16,660 bases of DNA from NCBI GenBank assembly GCA_030590185.1, contig JAUUZB010000004.1, positions 1-16,660 on the forward strand, given 5' to 3'. Made by a program: the position numbers and the translations under genes. This DNA comes from Deltaproteobacteria bacterium. GTDB taxonomy: Bacteria > Myxococcota > XYA12-FULL-58-9 > JAUUZB01. Positions within the stretch are counted from its first letter, which is position 1, and every line of letters starts with the position of its first letter. Shown here one piece after another: positions 1 through 8,165 of this stretch. The notes below the pieces were generated by a model, which saw only the letters and a program-made list of their open reading frames with translations, was not told the origin of the DNA and did no database searches.

Positions 1-1275
1 GATCCCATAGCCGCGCGCCAGCTCTTCCTCGGTGGGTGGGGTGTCGCCACCGGGCAGCTTGTGCCAGTGCGTCTCGCAGCGTGAGGTGTTGCCGAGGCGC
101 TCGCTGACGACATCAGCCATGCCCTCGGACTGCACTCGGAAGCTCGCCAGCTTGCCGCCGATCAGGGAGAAGAAACCAGGCGCGCCGTGGGCGGCGTGGT
201 CAACCACCTGATAACGGCGGCTCAGATCATCCTCGAGCTCGCCCCACTCACCAATGGTGTTGCGCACGCCGACCATGGTGCGAATCAGGCGCTGGCCCTT
301 GATGGCGGGCAGCACGTGTTCCACCGCCTCCTCGAGGTAGTTGATCTCGTCCTGGGTGGCCCAAAGGTCGTCGAGGTCGCCGTAGTAGTCGTCGTCGGTG
401 GTGCCGATCCATGTCTCGTTTTGATACGGCATCATAAAGATCTGACGACCGTCCACCGCCTCGACGATGACCGCGAAGTTGGTCAGGCGCTTCTCGTACA
501 CCAGATGCACGCCCTTGCCCGGGCGCAGGCGTACCGCCTTGGCGTCACCGCTCAAATCTGCGAGCCGCTCGGCCCACGGGCCACCACAGTTGACGACCAC
601 CCGTGCGGTGATCTCCGAGACCTCAACCTGGTCCGCCTCACGGACCCGCACCCCGGTCACCGCGCTGGCGCCGTTGTCGCCACCGCCGCGGAGCAAACCA
701 ACGACCTCGGTGTAGGTCCGAATCTCAGCCCCGTGGGCTTCGGCGTCGAGGGCGTTGAGCAAGCACAGCCGACCGGTATCGATCCCCCACTCGTCGAGGG
801 TAACGGCGCCGAGAAAATCACCCTGCAGGGCCGGTTCGATCGCCCGCAGCTCATCGTTGGTCAAGCAGGCGTGGGGAATGCCGTTCTTGAGCGGCGTGTA
901 GTAGTCGTAGACGTCGAGGTAGGTGTCGGTCAGGATCAGCCCCGCCGGTCCAAATTCCCCGTGGCGATTGACCGGCATCAAGCAGGGGATGCGGAACAGG
1001 ATGTGCGGCGCCAGCTTTTGAATGTAGCCGCTGTCCTCGCAGGAGTGTTGGGTGGTCTCGACGTCGTTGAGCAGATAGCGCACGCCGCCGTGGATCATGC
1101 CGGAGGAGGAGCCGGTGGCCCCGCGGGCAAAGTCGCCCTTCTCGCACAGCACCACCCGTAGGCCGCGCTTGGCCAGGTCCCGCGCCACGCCGGTGCCGTT
1201 GCAACCGCCGCCGATGACCACCACGTCGGTGTCGGTGCCGCCCGGTGGCGGTGAGGAGATGTCCAGATCGCTCAC
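1..1275 (-). CDS. FAD-dependent glycerol-3-phosphate dehydrogenase (3' end outside window)
   Basis: Oxidises sn-glycerol-3-phosphate to dihydroxyacetone phosphate and passes electrons to the quinone pool at the inner membrane. The 425 visible residues begin with a Rossmann FAD-binding motif (VVVIGGGCNGTGVARDL, about residues 18-34). Glu45 at the end of the second strand is placed to bind the ribose. A family motif ATGSSSGMIHGGVRYL follows at about 53-68. Later segments such as TLDEWGIDTGRLCLLNALDAEA and FFSLIGGKLASFR match GlpA/GlpD-type enzymes. I cannot tell GlpA from GlpD because the C-terminus runs off the window. The start is GTG at 1275, preceded by AAGGGGA about 7 nt upstream. The start codon overlaps the aspS stop (GTGA, 4 bp), so the gene is probably translationally coupled as the last visible member of the minus-strand cluster. 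Linking glycerol metabolism to this translation and stringent-response operon is unexpected. Confidence 0.92.
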   Translation of the reverse strand, partial: MSDLDISSPPPGGTDTDVVVIGGGCNGTGVARDLAKRGLRVVLCEKGDFARGATGSSSGMIHGGVRYLLNDVETTQHSCEDSGYIQKLAPHILFRIPCLMPVNRHGEFGPAGLILTDTYLDVYDYYTPLKNGIPHACLTNDELRAIEPALQGDFLGAVTLDEWGIDTGRLCLLNALDAEAHGAEIRTYTEVVGLLRGGGDNGASAVTGVRVREADQVEVSEITARVVVNCGGPWAERLADLSGDAKAVRLRPGKGVHLVYEKRLTNFAVIVEAVDGRQIFMMPYQNETWIGTTDDDYYGDLDDLWATQDEINYLEEAVEHVLPAIKGQRLIRTMVGVRNTIGEWGELEDDLSRRYQVVDHAAHGAPGFFSLIGGKLASFRVQSEGMADVVSERLGNTSRCETHWHKLPGGDTPPTEEELARGYGI

Positions 1276-3095
1276 GCCTTGCTCCCCTTCTTGTCGATGG
1301 TCGCGATGGAGAGCTCCGTGAGCTGGGCCGGGGCGAGGGGCGACGGCGCCTGGATCATGAGATCCGTCTGGCGTTGAGTCTTGGGGAACGCGATCACGTC
1401 GCGGATCGACGGGGTGCCGCACAGCAGCATCATGATCCGGTCGGCGCCGAGGGCGATGCCGCCGTGGGGCGGTGCGCCGTATTGCAACGCATCGAGCAGG
1501 AAGCCGAATTTTTGGCGCGCCTCCTCCTCGCCGAGGCCCAGCGCCGTGAAGACCTCGCTCTGGAGCTCCTGGTCATGGATACGAATCGACCCGCCTCCGA
1601 TCTCGATGCCGTTGAGGACTACGTCGTAGGCGTTCGCCTTGGTGCCGCCGGGGTCGCTGGTCAGCTTGTCCATGTCCTCGGGCCGCGGCGAGGTAAACGG
1701 ATGGTGGGTCGCCACCCAGCGTTTCGATTCCTCGTCCCAGTCGAACATCGGGAAGTCGGTGACCCAGCAGAAGTTGTACTGCCCCTCCGGGATCAAACCG
1801 CGGTCCTTGGCCACGTGCTTGCGCAGGTTGCCGAGGGCGGCGAAGGCGACCTTTTCAGTGTCGGCCACGAAGACCGCCGTGTCCCCGGCGGCCAGCCCGA
1901 GCGCCTCGACCAGCTCCGCCTGGACCTCCTCCGACAGGAACTTGGCGATGGGCGACTGCCAGGTTCCGTCCGGCTTGATCTTGGCCCAGGCCAAACCCTT
2001 GGCGCCATACACCTTGACGAACTCGGTGAGGCCGTCGATCTGTTTGCGCGAGAACTCACCGGCGCCGTGTAGGTTGATGGCCTTGACCACGCCGCCGTCG
2101 GCCGCGGCACCGGTGAAGACCTTGAACTCCGACTTGGTGGCGATGGTGGTGACATCGACCAGCTCGAGCCCGAAGCGCAGGTCCGGCGCGTCGACGCCGA
2201 AGCGCGCCATCGCCTCGTCGTAGGAGATGAGCGGGAACGGCACCGGGATGGTGACCCCGATCAGCTCCTGCCACACATTGGCCAGGATCGTCTCGGTGAC
2301 CGAGCGCACGTCCTCGGGGGCGCAAAAGGACATCTCGACGTCGACCTGGGTGAACTCCGGTTGACGCTCGGCGCGCAGGTCCTCGTCGCGGAAACAGCGC
2401 ACGATCTGAAAGTAGCGGTCGTAGCCGCTAACCATGAAGAGCTGCTTGAACAGCTGCGGCGACTGGGGCAGCGCGAAGAAATCGCCGGAGTGGACCCGCG
2501 ACGGCACCACGTAATCCCGGGCGCCCTCCGGTGTCGACTTGATGAGAAACGGCGTCTCCAACTCGAGGAAGCCATCGCCGTCGAGCGTCCGGCGCACCAC
2601 CTGGTTGAAACGGTGACGCAACTGGAGATTCTTTTGCAGCGCCGGCCGGCGCAGGTCGAGGTAACGGTAGGTCAGCCGCGTCTCCTCGCTGGCGTCCACG
2701 TCATCCTCAATCACGAAGGGGGGCGTCTTGGCCCGGGCCAGAACCTCCACCCGGGTGATGGCCACCTCGATGGCACCGGTGGGGATGTGCTCGTTGACGT
2801 TGCTACCGCGGGAGCGCACTTCGCCCTCCACCGCGATCACCCATTCCGAACGGAGCTCCGCGGCGGCGTCGTGGGTGGTGGTGTCGAACTGCGGGTCGAA
2901 GACGAGCTGGGTGACCCCCTCCCGGTCGCGCAGGTCCACAAAGACGCACCCCCCCAGGTTACGGTGGCTGTGCACCCAGCCCATCAACACGACCTTTTGG
3001 CCGATCTCCCCCTCGCGCAGGGAGCCACAACGGTGGGTGCGTTTGACGTCGAGAATGAAGCGATCCACGTTCACAATCCTGGTTAGGCCCGCCAT
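1272..3095 (-). CDS. aspS: Aspartyl-tRNA synthetase (AspRS, class II)
   Basis: Charges tRNA-Asp with aspartate in the cytoplasm. Length (607 aa) fits the bacterial type with the GAD insertion domain. The N-terminal OB-fold anticodon domain includes GWVHSHRNLGG (about 39-49) and VFVDLRDREG (51-60). Catalytic motifs are QSPQ (211-214), motif 2 VRCFRDEDLRAERQPEF (232-248) and motif 3 GIALGADRIMMLLCG (546-560). At the position where non-discriminating bacterial AspRS usually has His (RRRDHGG) this protein has Leu (HRNLGG), as in discriminating enzymes. That hints at charging of tRNA-Asp only, but is not proof. The start is uncertain. ATG at 3095 has no clear ribosome binding site and sits in a CCCGCC/GGCGGG inverted repeat. 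GTG at 3068 has AGGA 8 nt upstream and gives 598 aa, so it may be the true start. The gene lies 61 bp downstream of rel and overlaps glpD by 4 bp. Confidence 0.97.
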   Translation of the reverse strand: MAGLTRIVNVDRFILDVKRTHRCGSLREGEIGQKVVLMGWVHSHRNLGGCVFVDLRDREGVTQLVFDPQFDTTTHDAAAELRSEWVIAVEGEVRSRGSNVNEHIPTGAIEVAITRVEVLARAKTPPFVIEDDVDASEETRLTYRYLDLRRPALQKNLQLRHRFNQVVRRTLDGDGFLELETPFLIKSTPEGARDYVVPSRVHSGDFFALPQSPQLFKQLFMVSGYDRYFQIVRCFRDEDLRAERQPEFTQVDVEMSFCAPEDVRSVTETILANVWQELIGVTIPVPFPLISYDEAMARFGVDAPDLRFGLELVDVTTIATKSEFKVFTGAAADGGVVKAINLHGAGEFSRKQIDGLTEFVKVYGAKGLAWAKIKPDGTWQSPIAKFLSEEVQAELVEALGLAAGDTAVFVADTEKVAFAALGNLRKHVAKDRGLIPEGQYNFCWVTDFPMFDWDEESKRWVATHHPFTSPRPEDMDKLTSDPGGTKANAYDVVLNGIEIGGGSIRIHDQELQSEVFTALGLGEEEARQKFGFLLDALQYGAPPHGGIALGADRIMMLLCGTPSIRDVIAFPKTQRQTDLMIQAPSPLAPAQLTELSIATIDKKGSKA

Positions 3096-3156
3096 CGGGC
3101 GGGGAGAGCTGTAGCAGATTATGCCGTGTAGCGACAGTCGACGCGGCGCGCCATGA

Positions 3157-5292
3157 CTACATGCGGTCGACCCCGAGCACTCCGTGGACCTTGCGGATCT
3201 GCGCCAGGACTCGATTGAGCTGCTCGAGATCCTTGATCAGGATCTCGAAGGTGTTCACCGCCCGATCGGTCTCGGTGACCTTGCAGTTGGCCTGGGCGAT
3301 GTTGACCCCGTTGTCGGTGAAGGTCTGCGAGATGTTGGCCAGAATGCCCGGCGCGTCGGTGGTCAGCACCCGCACCGAGGCCGGCCGTTGAACCGTGCCC
3401 TTCTCGGCCCAGGAGACCTCGATGCGCCGGTCGGGGTCGGCGTCGATCGCCCGCTGGCAAGTGGTGGTGTGCACCGTGATCCCGCGGCCGCGGGTCACGA
3501 AACCAATCACCGCCTCGCCGGGGAGCGGGTTGCAGCACTTGCCGTAGCGCACCAGGACGTCGTCGATCCCCTGCACGACCACGCCGCCGGTGGCGCGCCG
3601 TTTGACCTTGTTGATCAGGCTGGTGATCCGACCCGGCTCCGGCTCATTGACCTTGGTCGGGGCGAGCTTCTCGAGCACCTGCTGGGCGGTGGTGCGGCCA
3701 TAGCCGAGCGCCGTGAACAACTGATCGAGAGTTTTGTGGCGGGTATCCTCGGCGACCTTCTGCAGCTGACCGCCCTTGATCATCTTCTGCAGCGAGATCC
3801 CCTTGCGCTTGAGCTCACGCTCGAGAATCTCGCGGCCGAGGTCCTTGGAGCGGGAGCGCTCCTCCTGCCGTACCACCGCACGGATCTTGCTCTTGGCTCG
3901 CCCGGTGCGCACGAAGGAGAGCCAATCCTTGGAGGGCCGCTGGGAGGTGTTGGTGATGATCTCCACCATGTCACCGTTCTTGAGCTGGTGACGCAGCGGC
4001 ACCATGCGGCCGTTGACCTTGGCCCCGGCGCAGCGGTTCCCGACCTCGGTGTGGATCGAATAGGCGAAATCGATCGGGGTGGCGCCCCGCATCAGCGAGA
4101 TCACCTCGCCGCGCGGCGTAAACACGAACACCTCGTCGGCGAAGAGGTCAAACTTGACCGTGTCGAGGAACTCGCTCGGATCCTTGAGGTCCCGCTGCCA
4201 CTCCAACAACTGCCGCAGCCAGGCGAACTGCTTGCGGTTCTTGGCCTCGATGCGGTCGCTCTCCTTGTACTGCCAATGGGCGGCGATGCCCTCCTCGTTG
4301 ATCTGGTGCATCTCCCGGGTGCGGATTTGGATCTCGATGCGCTCCCCGTCCGGTCCGAAGACGCTGGTGTGCAGCGATTGGTAATTGTTCGGTTTCGGCA
4401 TGGCGACGTAGTCTTTGAAGCGACCGGGGATCGGCCGCCACATGGCGTGCACGTGGCCGAGCACCTCGTAACACTGCCCTACCGTGTCGACCAGCACTCG
4501 GAAGGCGATCACGTCGTAGACCTGTTCGAACTCGATGTGCTGGGAAACCATCTTCAAATATATCGAGTATAAATGTTTCGGCCGGCCGTGGACATCGCCT
4601 TCGAGGTCGTGGTCCTTGAGGCTGTCCTGCAGGATCTCGACCACCTCGCTGACGTAGTCCTCGCGTTCCTTGGTCAGATCAGCGACCCGTTCCTTGATGC
4701 TCAGGTACTCTTCCGGGTGCAGGTATTGGAAGGCCAGGTCCTCGAGCTCGGTCTTGAGCCAGTTGATGCCCAGGCGGTTGGCCAAGGGTGCGTAGATGTC
4801 CATCGTCTCGCGGGCGATGCGCTTTTGCTTGGCCTCCTTGAGGTAGCCGAGGGTGCTCATGTTGTGCAGGCGGTCGCACAGCTTCACCAAGACCACGCGA
4901 ATATCCTTCGCCATGGCCACCAGCATCTTGCGGAAGTTCTCCGCCTGCTTGTGCTCGTTGGTATCGAAACGGATCTGGGAGAGCTTGGTGACCCCGTCCA
5001 CCAGCAGGGCGACCTCATTGCCGAACAGCCCGCGCAGCTCGTCGAGAGTCGCGAGGGTGTCCTCCACCGTGTCGTGCAGGAGGCCGGTGGCGACGCTCGC
5101 TTCGTCGAGCCGCAGTTTGGTCAACAGATAGGAGACCTCGATCGGGTGAATCAGATAGGGCTCGCCGCTCTTGCGAAGCTGCCCGGCGTGCACCTTGGCC
5201 GAGTAGAGGTACGCCCGCTGGACGAAGGAGATGTCCGGGTCGGGGTGGTAGGTCTGCAAGGCCTCAATGATGTCGTCGATCCGCCGGACCAT
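3157..5292 (-). CDS. rel: Bifunctional (p)ppGpp synthetase/hydrolase (RelA/SpoT family)
   Basis: Makes and degrades the stringent-response alarmone (p)ppGpp. Domains in order over 711 aa: an HD hydrolase with His35, His49, His73-Asp74 and VEDT at 76-79; a synthetase with the RXKD motif (RFKD, 291-294) followed by PKPNNYQSLHT; a TGS domain at about 386-447 (DEVFVFTPRGEV through GDMVEIIT); a conserved-cysteine segment with CC at 586-587; and a C-terminal ACT domain from about 638. An intact HD plus RXKD, rather than the EXDD of monofunctional RelA, indicates a bifunctional enzyme of Rel type. ATG at 5292 follows GGAGGT by 9 nt, inside the end of the RNase Y gene. The two genes overlap by one base (TGATG), which suggests coupled translation. 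Some annotators would name it relA or spoT. Confidence 0.97.
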   Translation of the reverse strand: MVRRIDDIIEALQTYHPDPDISFVQRAYLYSAKVHAGQLRKSGEPYLIHPIEVSYLLTKLRLDEASVATGLLHDTVEDTLATLDELRGLFGNEVALLVDGVTKLSQIRFDTNEHKQAENFRKMLVAMAKDIRVVLVKLCDRLHNMSTLGYLKEAKQKRIARETMDIYAPLANRLGINWLKTELEDLAFQYLHPEEYLSIKERVADLTKEREDYVSEVVEILQDSLKDHDLEGDVHGRPKHLYSIYLKMVSQHIEFEQVYDVIAFRVLVDTVGQCYEVLGHVHAMWRPIPGRFKDYVAMPKPNNYQSLHTSVFGPDGERIEIQIRTREMHQINEEGIAAHWQYKESDRIEAKNRKQFAWLRQLLEWQRDLKDPSEFLDTVKFDLFADEVFVFTPRGEVISLMRGATPIDFAYSIHTEVGNRCAGAKVNGRMVPLRHQLKNGDMVEIITNTSQRPSKDWLSFVRTGRAKSKIRAVVRQEERSRSKDLGREILERELKRKGISLQKMIKGGQLQKVAEDTRHKTLDQLFTALGYGRTTAQQVLEKLAPTKVNEPEPGRITSLINKVKRRATGGVVVQGIDDVLVRYGKCCNPLPGEAVIGFVTRGRGITVHTTTCQRAIDADPDRRIEVSWAEKGTVQRPASVRVLTTDAPGILANISQTFTDNGVNIAQANCKVTETDRAVNTFEILIKDLEQLNRVLAQIRKVHGVLGVDRM

Positions 5293-6842
5293 CAGCGGGC
5301 CACCTCCGTGGCGCGTGCCTCCCGAACCACCGTCACCCTGACTTCCCCTGGGTAGGTCAGGGTATCTTCGATTCGCCGGGCGAGATCCCCAGAGAGCAGC
5401 AAGGCTTCCTGGTCGGAGATCTCCTCGTAGTTGACGATCACGCGCACCTCGCGGCCAGACTGAATTGCATAGGCCTGCTCAACACCGTTGAAACTCAGGG
5501 CAGTACGCTCCAAATCCTCCAGGCGTTTAATATAGGTTTCCATTACGTCGCTGCGAGCGCCGGGGCGAGCCTTGGAGAGCGTGTCGGCGGCCTGGATGAT
5601 CACTCCGACCAGCGAGGGGGGTTGCTCGTCGTGGTGGTGCCGTATCGCCTCGACCACCTCCGGCCGCTCACCGAAACGCCGGGCGTGCTCGGCGCCGACC
5701 ACGGCGTGGTTGCCCTCCACCTCGTGATCGATGGTGCGGCCGATGTCGTGCAGCAGCCCCGCCCGCTTGACGACCTGGACGGGCAGCCCGAGCTCCGAGG
5801 CCATCATGCCGGCGATCGACGCGGTTTCCACGGCGTGGCTCCACAGATTCTGGCCGTTGACCACCCGATACTTGAGACGCCCGAGGAGCTTGACCAGCTC
5901 CGGGTTGAGCCCATGGATGCCGAGGTCGAAGGTCGCCTGCTCGCCATGCCGGATGATGACCTCCTCCATCTCCTCTTTGACCGCCTCGACCACCTCTTCG
6001 ATGCGCGCCGGATGAATGCGGCCATCGGCGATCAACCGTTTGAGGGCCAGGCATGCGATCTCCCGCCGCACCGGATTGAAGGCGCTGAGAACCACGACCT
6101 CCGGCGTGTCGTCGATGATCACGTCGACCCCGGTGGCAGCCTCGATCGCCCTGATGTTGCGACCCTCCCGGCCGATGATCCGCCCCTTCATGTCATCCGA
6201 CGGCAGCTCGATCACGCTGATGGTCTTCTCCGAGACGAAACCCCCGGCCAGGCGTTGGATGGCGCCGGCGATGATCTTGTTGCCCCGGTCGGTCGCCTCC
6301 TCGCGCGCCTCGCGCTCGATGCGCTCGATCTGAACCGCGGCCTTCTTGCGCGCCTCATCCTCGATGGCGTCGAGGATCCTCCGGCGGGCCTCCTCCCGTG
6401 ACAGCCCGGCGACCCGCTCCAGCTCCAGGGACGCCTGCCGGAGTTGCTCCTCGGAATCGTCGAGGAGCTTCTGGGCCTGGCGCTGATTCTCGACCAGCTC
6501 GGCGTCGCGATTGCGAAGCTCGCGCTCGCGGCGCTCGATCAACTCATTCTTGCGCTCAACGTTGGTCTCCCGCTGGCGCAACCGCTTCTCCCCCGCGCCG
6601 AGATCCTCCCGCTGCTTCTTGACCGACCGCTCGTGCTCCTGCTGCATCCGCAGCAGGGTCTCCTTGGCGTCGATCTCCGCCGCCCGCAACAGCTGCCGGC
6701 TCTCGGCTTGGGCATTCGTACGCGTCTGCTCCGCCTCGGCGCTGAGGCTCCGGCCGGTGGCGCGAAGCCAGAACCAGACCGCGATCAGGGTGACGGCGGC
6801 CCCGGCGGCGAGGCCGAGCAGCAGCAAGCTCACGTCTGACAC
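5292..6842 (-). CDS. rny: Ribonuclease Y
   Basis: Membrane-anchored endoribonuclease that starts mRNA decay. The 516 aa show the full family layout. One N-terminal transmembrane helix lies at about 4-26 (LLLLGLAAGAAVTLIAVWFW), followed by a long charged coiled coil at about 30-185. A KH RNA-binding domain contains GRIIGREGRN (220-229), and the metal-dependent HD domain contains LLHDIGR (363-369, HD at 365-366), EGNHAVVGAEH and HHHDE, with a later Asp420. The start is GTG at 6842, preceded by GGAGG 4 nt upstream. It overlaps the end of the cyclo-ligase gene by 13 bp and the start of rel by 1 bp. All expected HD-domain residues appear present, so it should be active. Length matches bacterial RNase Y (about 510-520 aa). 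Confidence 0.97.
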   Translation of the reverse strand: MSDVSLLLLGLAAGAAVTLIAVWFWLRATGRSLSAEAEQTRTNAQAESRQLLRAAEIDAKETLLRMQQEHERSVKKQREDLGAGEKRLRQRETNVERKNELIERRERELRNRDAELVENQRQAQKLLDDSEEQLRQASLELERVAGLSREEARRRILDAIEDEARKKAAVQIERIEREAREEATDRGNKIIAGAIQRLAGGFVSEKTISVIELPSDDMKGRIIGREGRNIRAIEAATGVDVIIDDTPEVVVLSAFNPVRREIACLALKRLIADGRIHPARIEEVVEAVKEEMEEVIIRHGEQATFDLGIHGLNPELVKLLGRLKYRVVNGQNLWSHAVETASIAGMMASELGLPVQVVKRAGLLHDIGRTIDHEVEGNHAVVGAEHARRFGERPEVVEAIRHHHDEQPPSLVGVIIQAADTLSKARPGARSDVMETYIKRLEDLERTALSFNGVEQAYAIQSGREVRVIVNYEEISDQEALLLSGDLARRIEDTLTYPGEVRVTVVREARATEVAR

Positions 6843-7417
6843 GGCGCCTCCGGGCTGGAAGCGGTTGCCAGGAGCACGCCTTCGTCGGTGACCACCGCGT
6901 CCATCAGCTGGTCGTGGGCCTGGCGGGGGAGCGTCGCCACAATTTGGGTGCCAAAGGCGAGTCCCACCCGGGTCCCGGCATAACCGGCCAGGGTGTGATC
7001 GTAGTATCCCTTGCCGTACCCGAGGCGACCGCCGCAGCGGTCAAAGGCGAGGCCAGGTACGAGCACGAGATCCAGGTCAACGACCGCCACCGGCTCCCCC
7101 ACGGGTTCCGGAATTCCAAAGGTCCCGGGCCGCAGCGCCGCTGGGTCCTCCACCGGCACGAACTCGAGGATTGGATCCTCACGCCGGCAACGCGGGTAGT
7201 GAACCTCCAGCCCGCGGCCCCGCAGGCGACCAAAGAGCCCCTCGGTCTGCACCTCGCTGCGCACCGCGGCGTAGCTAGCGACCCGACGGTGCTCCGGTCG
7301 CAGCAGGGTCTCGAGCTCGTCCCAGATCCGAGCGCTGAGCCGGGCTCGCTCATCGGGCGGCATGGCATCGCGACGCTCCCGGAGGAGCCGTCGTACGTTG
7401 TCCTTGTCGCTCACCAT
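6830..7417 (-). CDS. 5-formyltetrahydrofolate cyclo-ligase
   Basis: Converts 5-formyl-THF to 5,10-methenyl-THF with ATP, returning a storage folate to one-carbon metabolism. The 195 aa are of normal family length. The N-terminus has basic residues near VRRLLRERRDAM. The family signature VPGLAFDRCGG plus RLGYGKGYYDHTL lies at about 120-142; the glycine-rich part binds the ATP phosphates. ATG at 7417 follows AGGA by 7 nt. The 3' end overlaps the RNase Y start by 13 bp, making this the first protein gene of the cluster. In many proteobacteria this gene (ygfA, also called fau) lies just downstream of the 6S RNA gene. Here a 6S-like RNA lies about 275 bp upstream on the same strand, with further hairpin-rich sequence between. 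Confidence 0.95.
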   Translation of the reverse strand: MVSDKDNVRRLLRERRDAMPPDERARLSARIWDELETLLRPEHRRVASYAAVRSEVQTEGLFGRLRGRGLEVHYPRCRREDPILEFVPVEDPAALRPGTFGIPEPVGEPVAVVDLDLVLVPGLAFDRCGGRLGYGKGYYDHTLAGYAGTRVGLAFGTQIVATLPRQAHDQLMDAVVTDEGVLLATASSPEAPCQT

Positions 7418-7429
7418 CCCCGGATCCTG

Positions 7430-7690
7430 CGGAGGACGGCAACCCGATCGGAATTAACGGCTGACGCCCCCGCGGACAGGGGCCGGTTTCGCTGCCCTTC
7501 AACGATCTCAGGGCAGGCCCATGACACTCCCTAACTGCGTCTTCTGCTGGCGAGCGATCCCACGCCGCTCGCCCCGCGAAACCTCAACCGTTGAACGCGG
7601 GCCGGTCCGTTTCCTGGCGGACCCCGCCCCCGGCTTAGTGCAAGCTCTCCGACTCCAGTCGCTGTCCCTTTAAGGGCGATCTCGCGTTAA
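7430..7690 (-). other. Hairpin-rich non-coding stretch between 6S RNA and the cyclo-ligase gene
   Basis: No convincing coding frame is visible. Perfect inverted repeats lie close together: 7492-7516 (7-bp stem CTGCCCT/AGGGCAG, 11-nt loop), 7549-7573 (8-bp stem GGCGAGCG/CGCTCGCC, 9-nt loop), 7573-7601 (6-bp CCCGCG/CGCGGG) and 7604-7623 (6-bp GGTCCG/CGGACC, 8-nt loop). The strand is taken from the downstream gene. It could be the structured 5' leader of the cyclo-ligase operon, a processing region after 6S RNA, or a second small RNA. I do not recognise a known family. Confidence 0.45.
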
Positions 7691-7691
7691 T

Positions 7692-7879
7692 CTCTTCCCC
7701 GCCTTGGCCGTGTGAACTCATGACCCCGAACCTGGCGAGCCAGGTGGGTGCGACCCCTGAAGCTTTAGGCTTCCCCGTACGATCGGGGCTTGCACACCAC
7801 TTCACGGATGGTCACTCCCATTCGGAATACTTGGTTCAGGAATGTCTACAGAGCCCTTCACGCACCAGGCAGGGAAAAG
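7692..7879 (-). ncRNA. ssrS: 6S RNA candidate (RNA polymerase-regulating RNA)
   Basis: 6S RNA mimics an open promoter and sequesters the housekeeping RNA polymerase. Read on the minus strand, 7879-7857 pairs with 7716-7692 to form a long closing stem: 13 contiguous pairs from CUUUUCCCUGCCU, including G-U pairs, then about 10 more with small bulges. Inside, CCUGAACC (7840-7833) can pair with GGUUCGGG (7732-7725), and GUGGUGUGC (7800-7792) pairs with GCACCCAC (7751-7744) across one bulge. Two apical hairpins follow at 7773-7788 and 7759-7773. The 3' side of the bubble holds a small hairpin, ACCUGG/CCAGGU at 7730-7745, as in E. coli 6S RNA. Total length is 188 nt, close to the E. coli 184 nt. 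The position upstream of the cyclo-ligase gene on the same strand matches the classic ssrS-ygfA order. The identification rests on fold, size and synteny worked out by hand, not on sequence identity. A weak promoter (TTGAGG plus a poor -10) lies upstream. Confidence 0.72.
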
Positions 7880-8091
7880 GCTTACTTTCAGTTTTTCACC
7901 CTCCTCAAGGGTTTCCCATCTCACCTCCGGACCGCAATCGGCCGGAAGCAAACTTCGTTAGCTATTCTCCAGTATTACCCGGGATGCGTCAAATGAAACC
8001 TGACCCGTGCATGGCATTTTGTCCCCGGCCGGCGGGCGCCCCCGCACCCGGTCGCCACGGCCACAAAGTCGCGCCGTTGCGAGCCCATCCG
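7880..8091. other. Non-coding stretch upstream of the 6S candidate
   Basis: No gene can be supported here. It is less GC-rich than its surroundings and has stops in the likely frames. Small inverted repeats occur: CCC/GGG at 7899-7911, CCGG-CCG/CGG-CCGG at 7927-7945 and GAAG/CTTC at 7945-7956. It should contain the 6S promoter (reading left) and upstream sequence for the plus-strand gene at 8166. No terminator with a T-run is visible. Confidence 0.4.
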
Positions 8092-8120
8092 TTGACACCA
8101 CCCCGGACGTGCCATAGGGA
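8092..8120 (+). promoter_or_regulatory. Candidate sigma70-type promoter for the 8166 gene and tRNA-Gln
   Basis: A perfect -35 box TTGACA lies at 8092-8097. After a 17-nt spacer comes TAGGGA at 8115-8120 as a weak -10. It sits about 45 nt upstream of the GTG start at 8166 and would also transcribe the tRNA-Gln just after that gene. Confidence 0.45.
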
Positions 8121-8165
8121 CCAAGGCCCGCGAGGCAACGCCGAAGCGGCGAACCAGGAGAAACC

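Noticed and set aside
3184..4572. Long open frame antisense to the rel gene (462 codons)
   Set aside because: GC-rich genes often leave the opposite strand open. The rel domains on the minus strand are unmistakable.
7440..8090. RNase P RNA, tmRNA, SRP RNA, T-box or folate riboswitch in the intergenic region
   Set aside because: I looked for GAGGAAAGUC and ACAGAA (RNase P), a 3' CCA-ended tRNA-like domain (tmRNA), the GGAA/AGCAGCC loop (SRP), AGGGUGGNACCGCG (T-box) and THF riboswitch motifs and found none.
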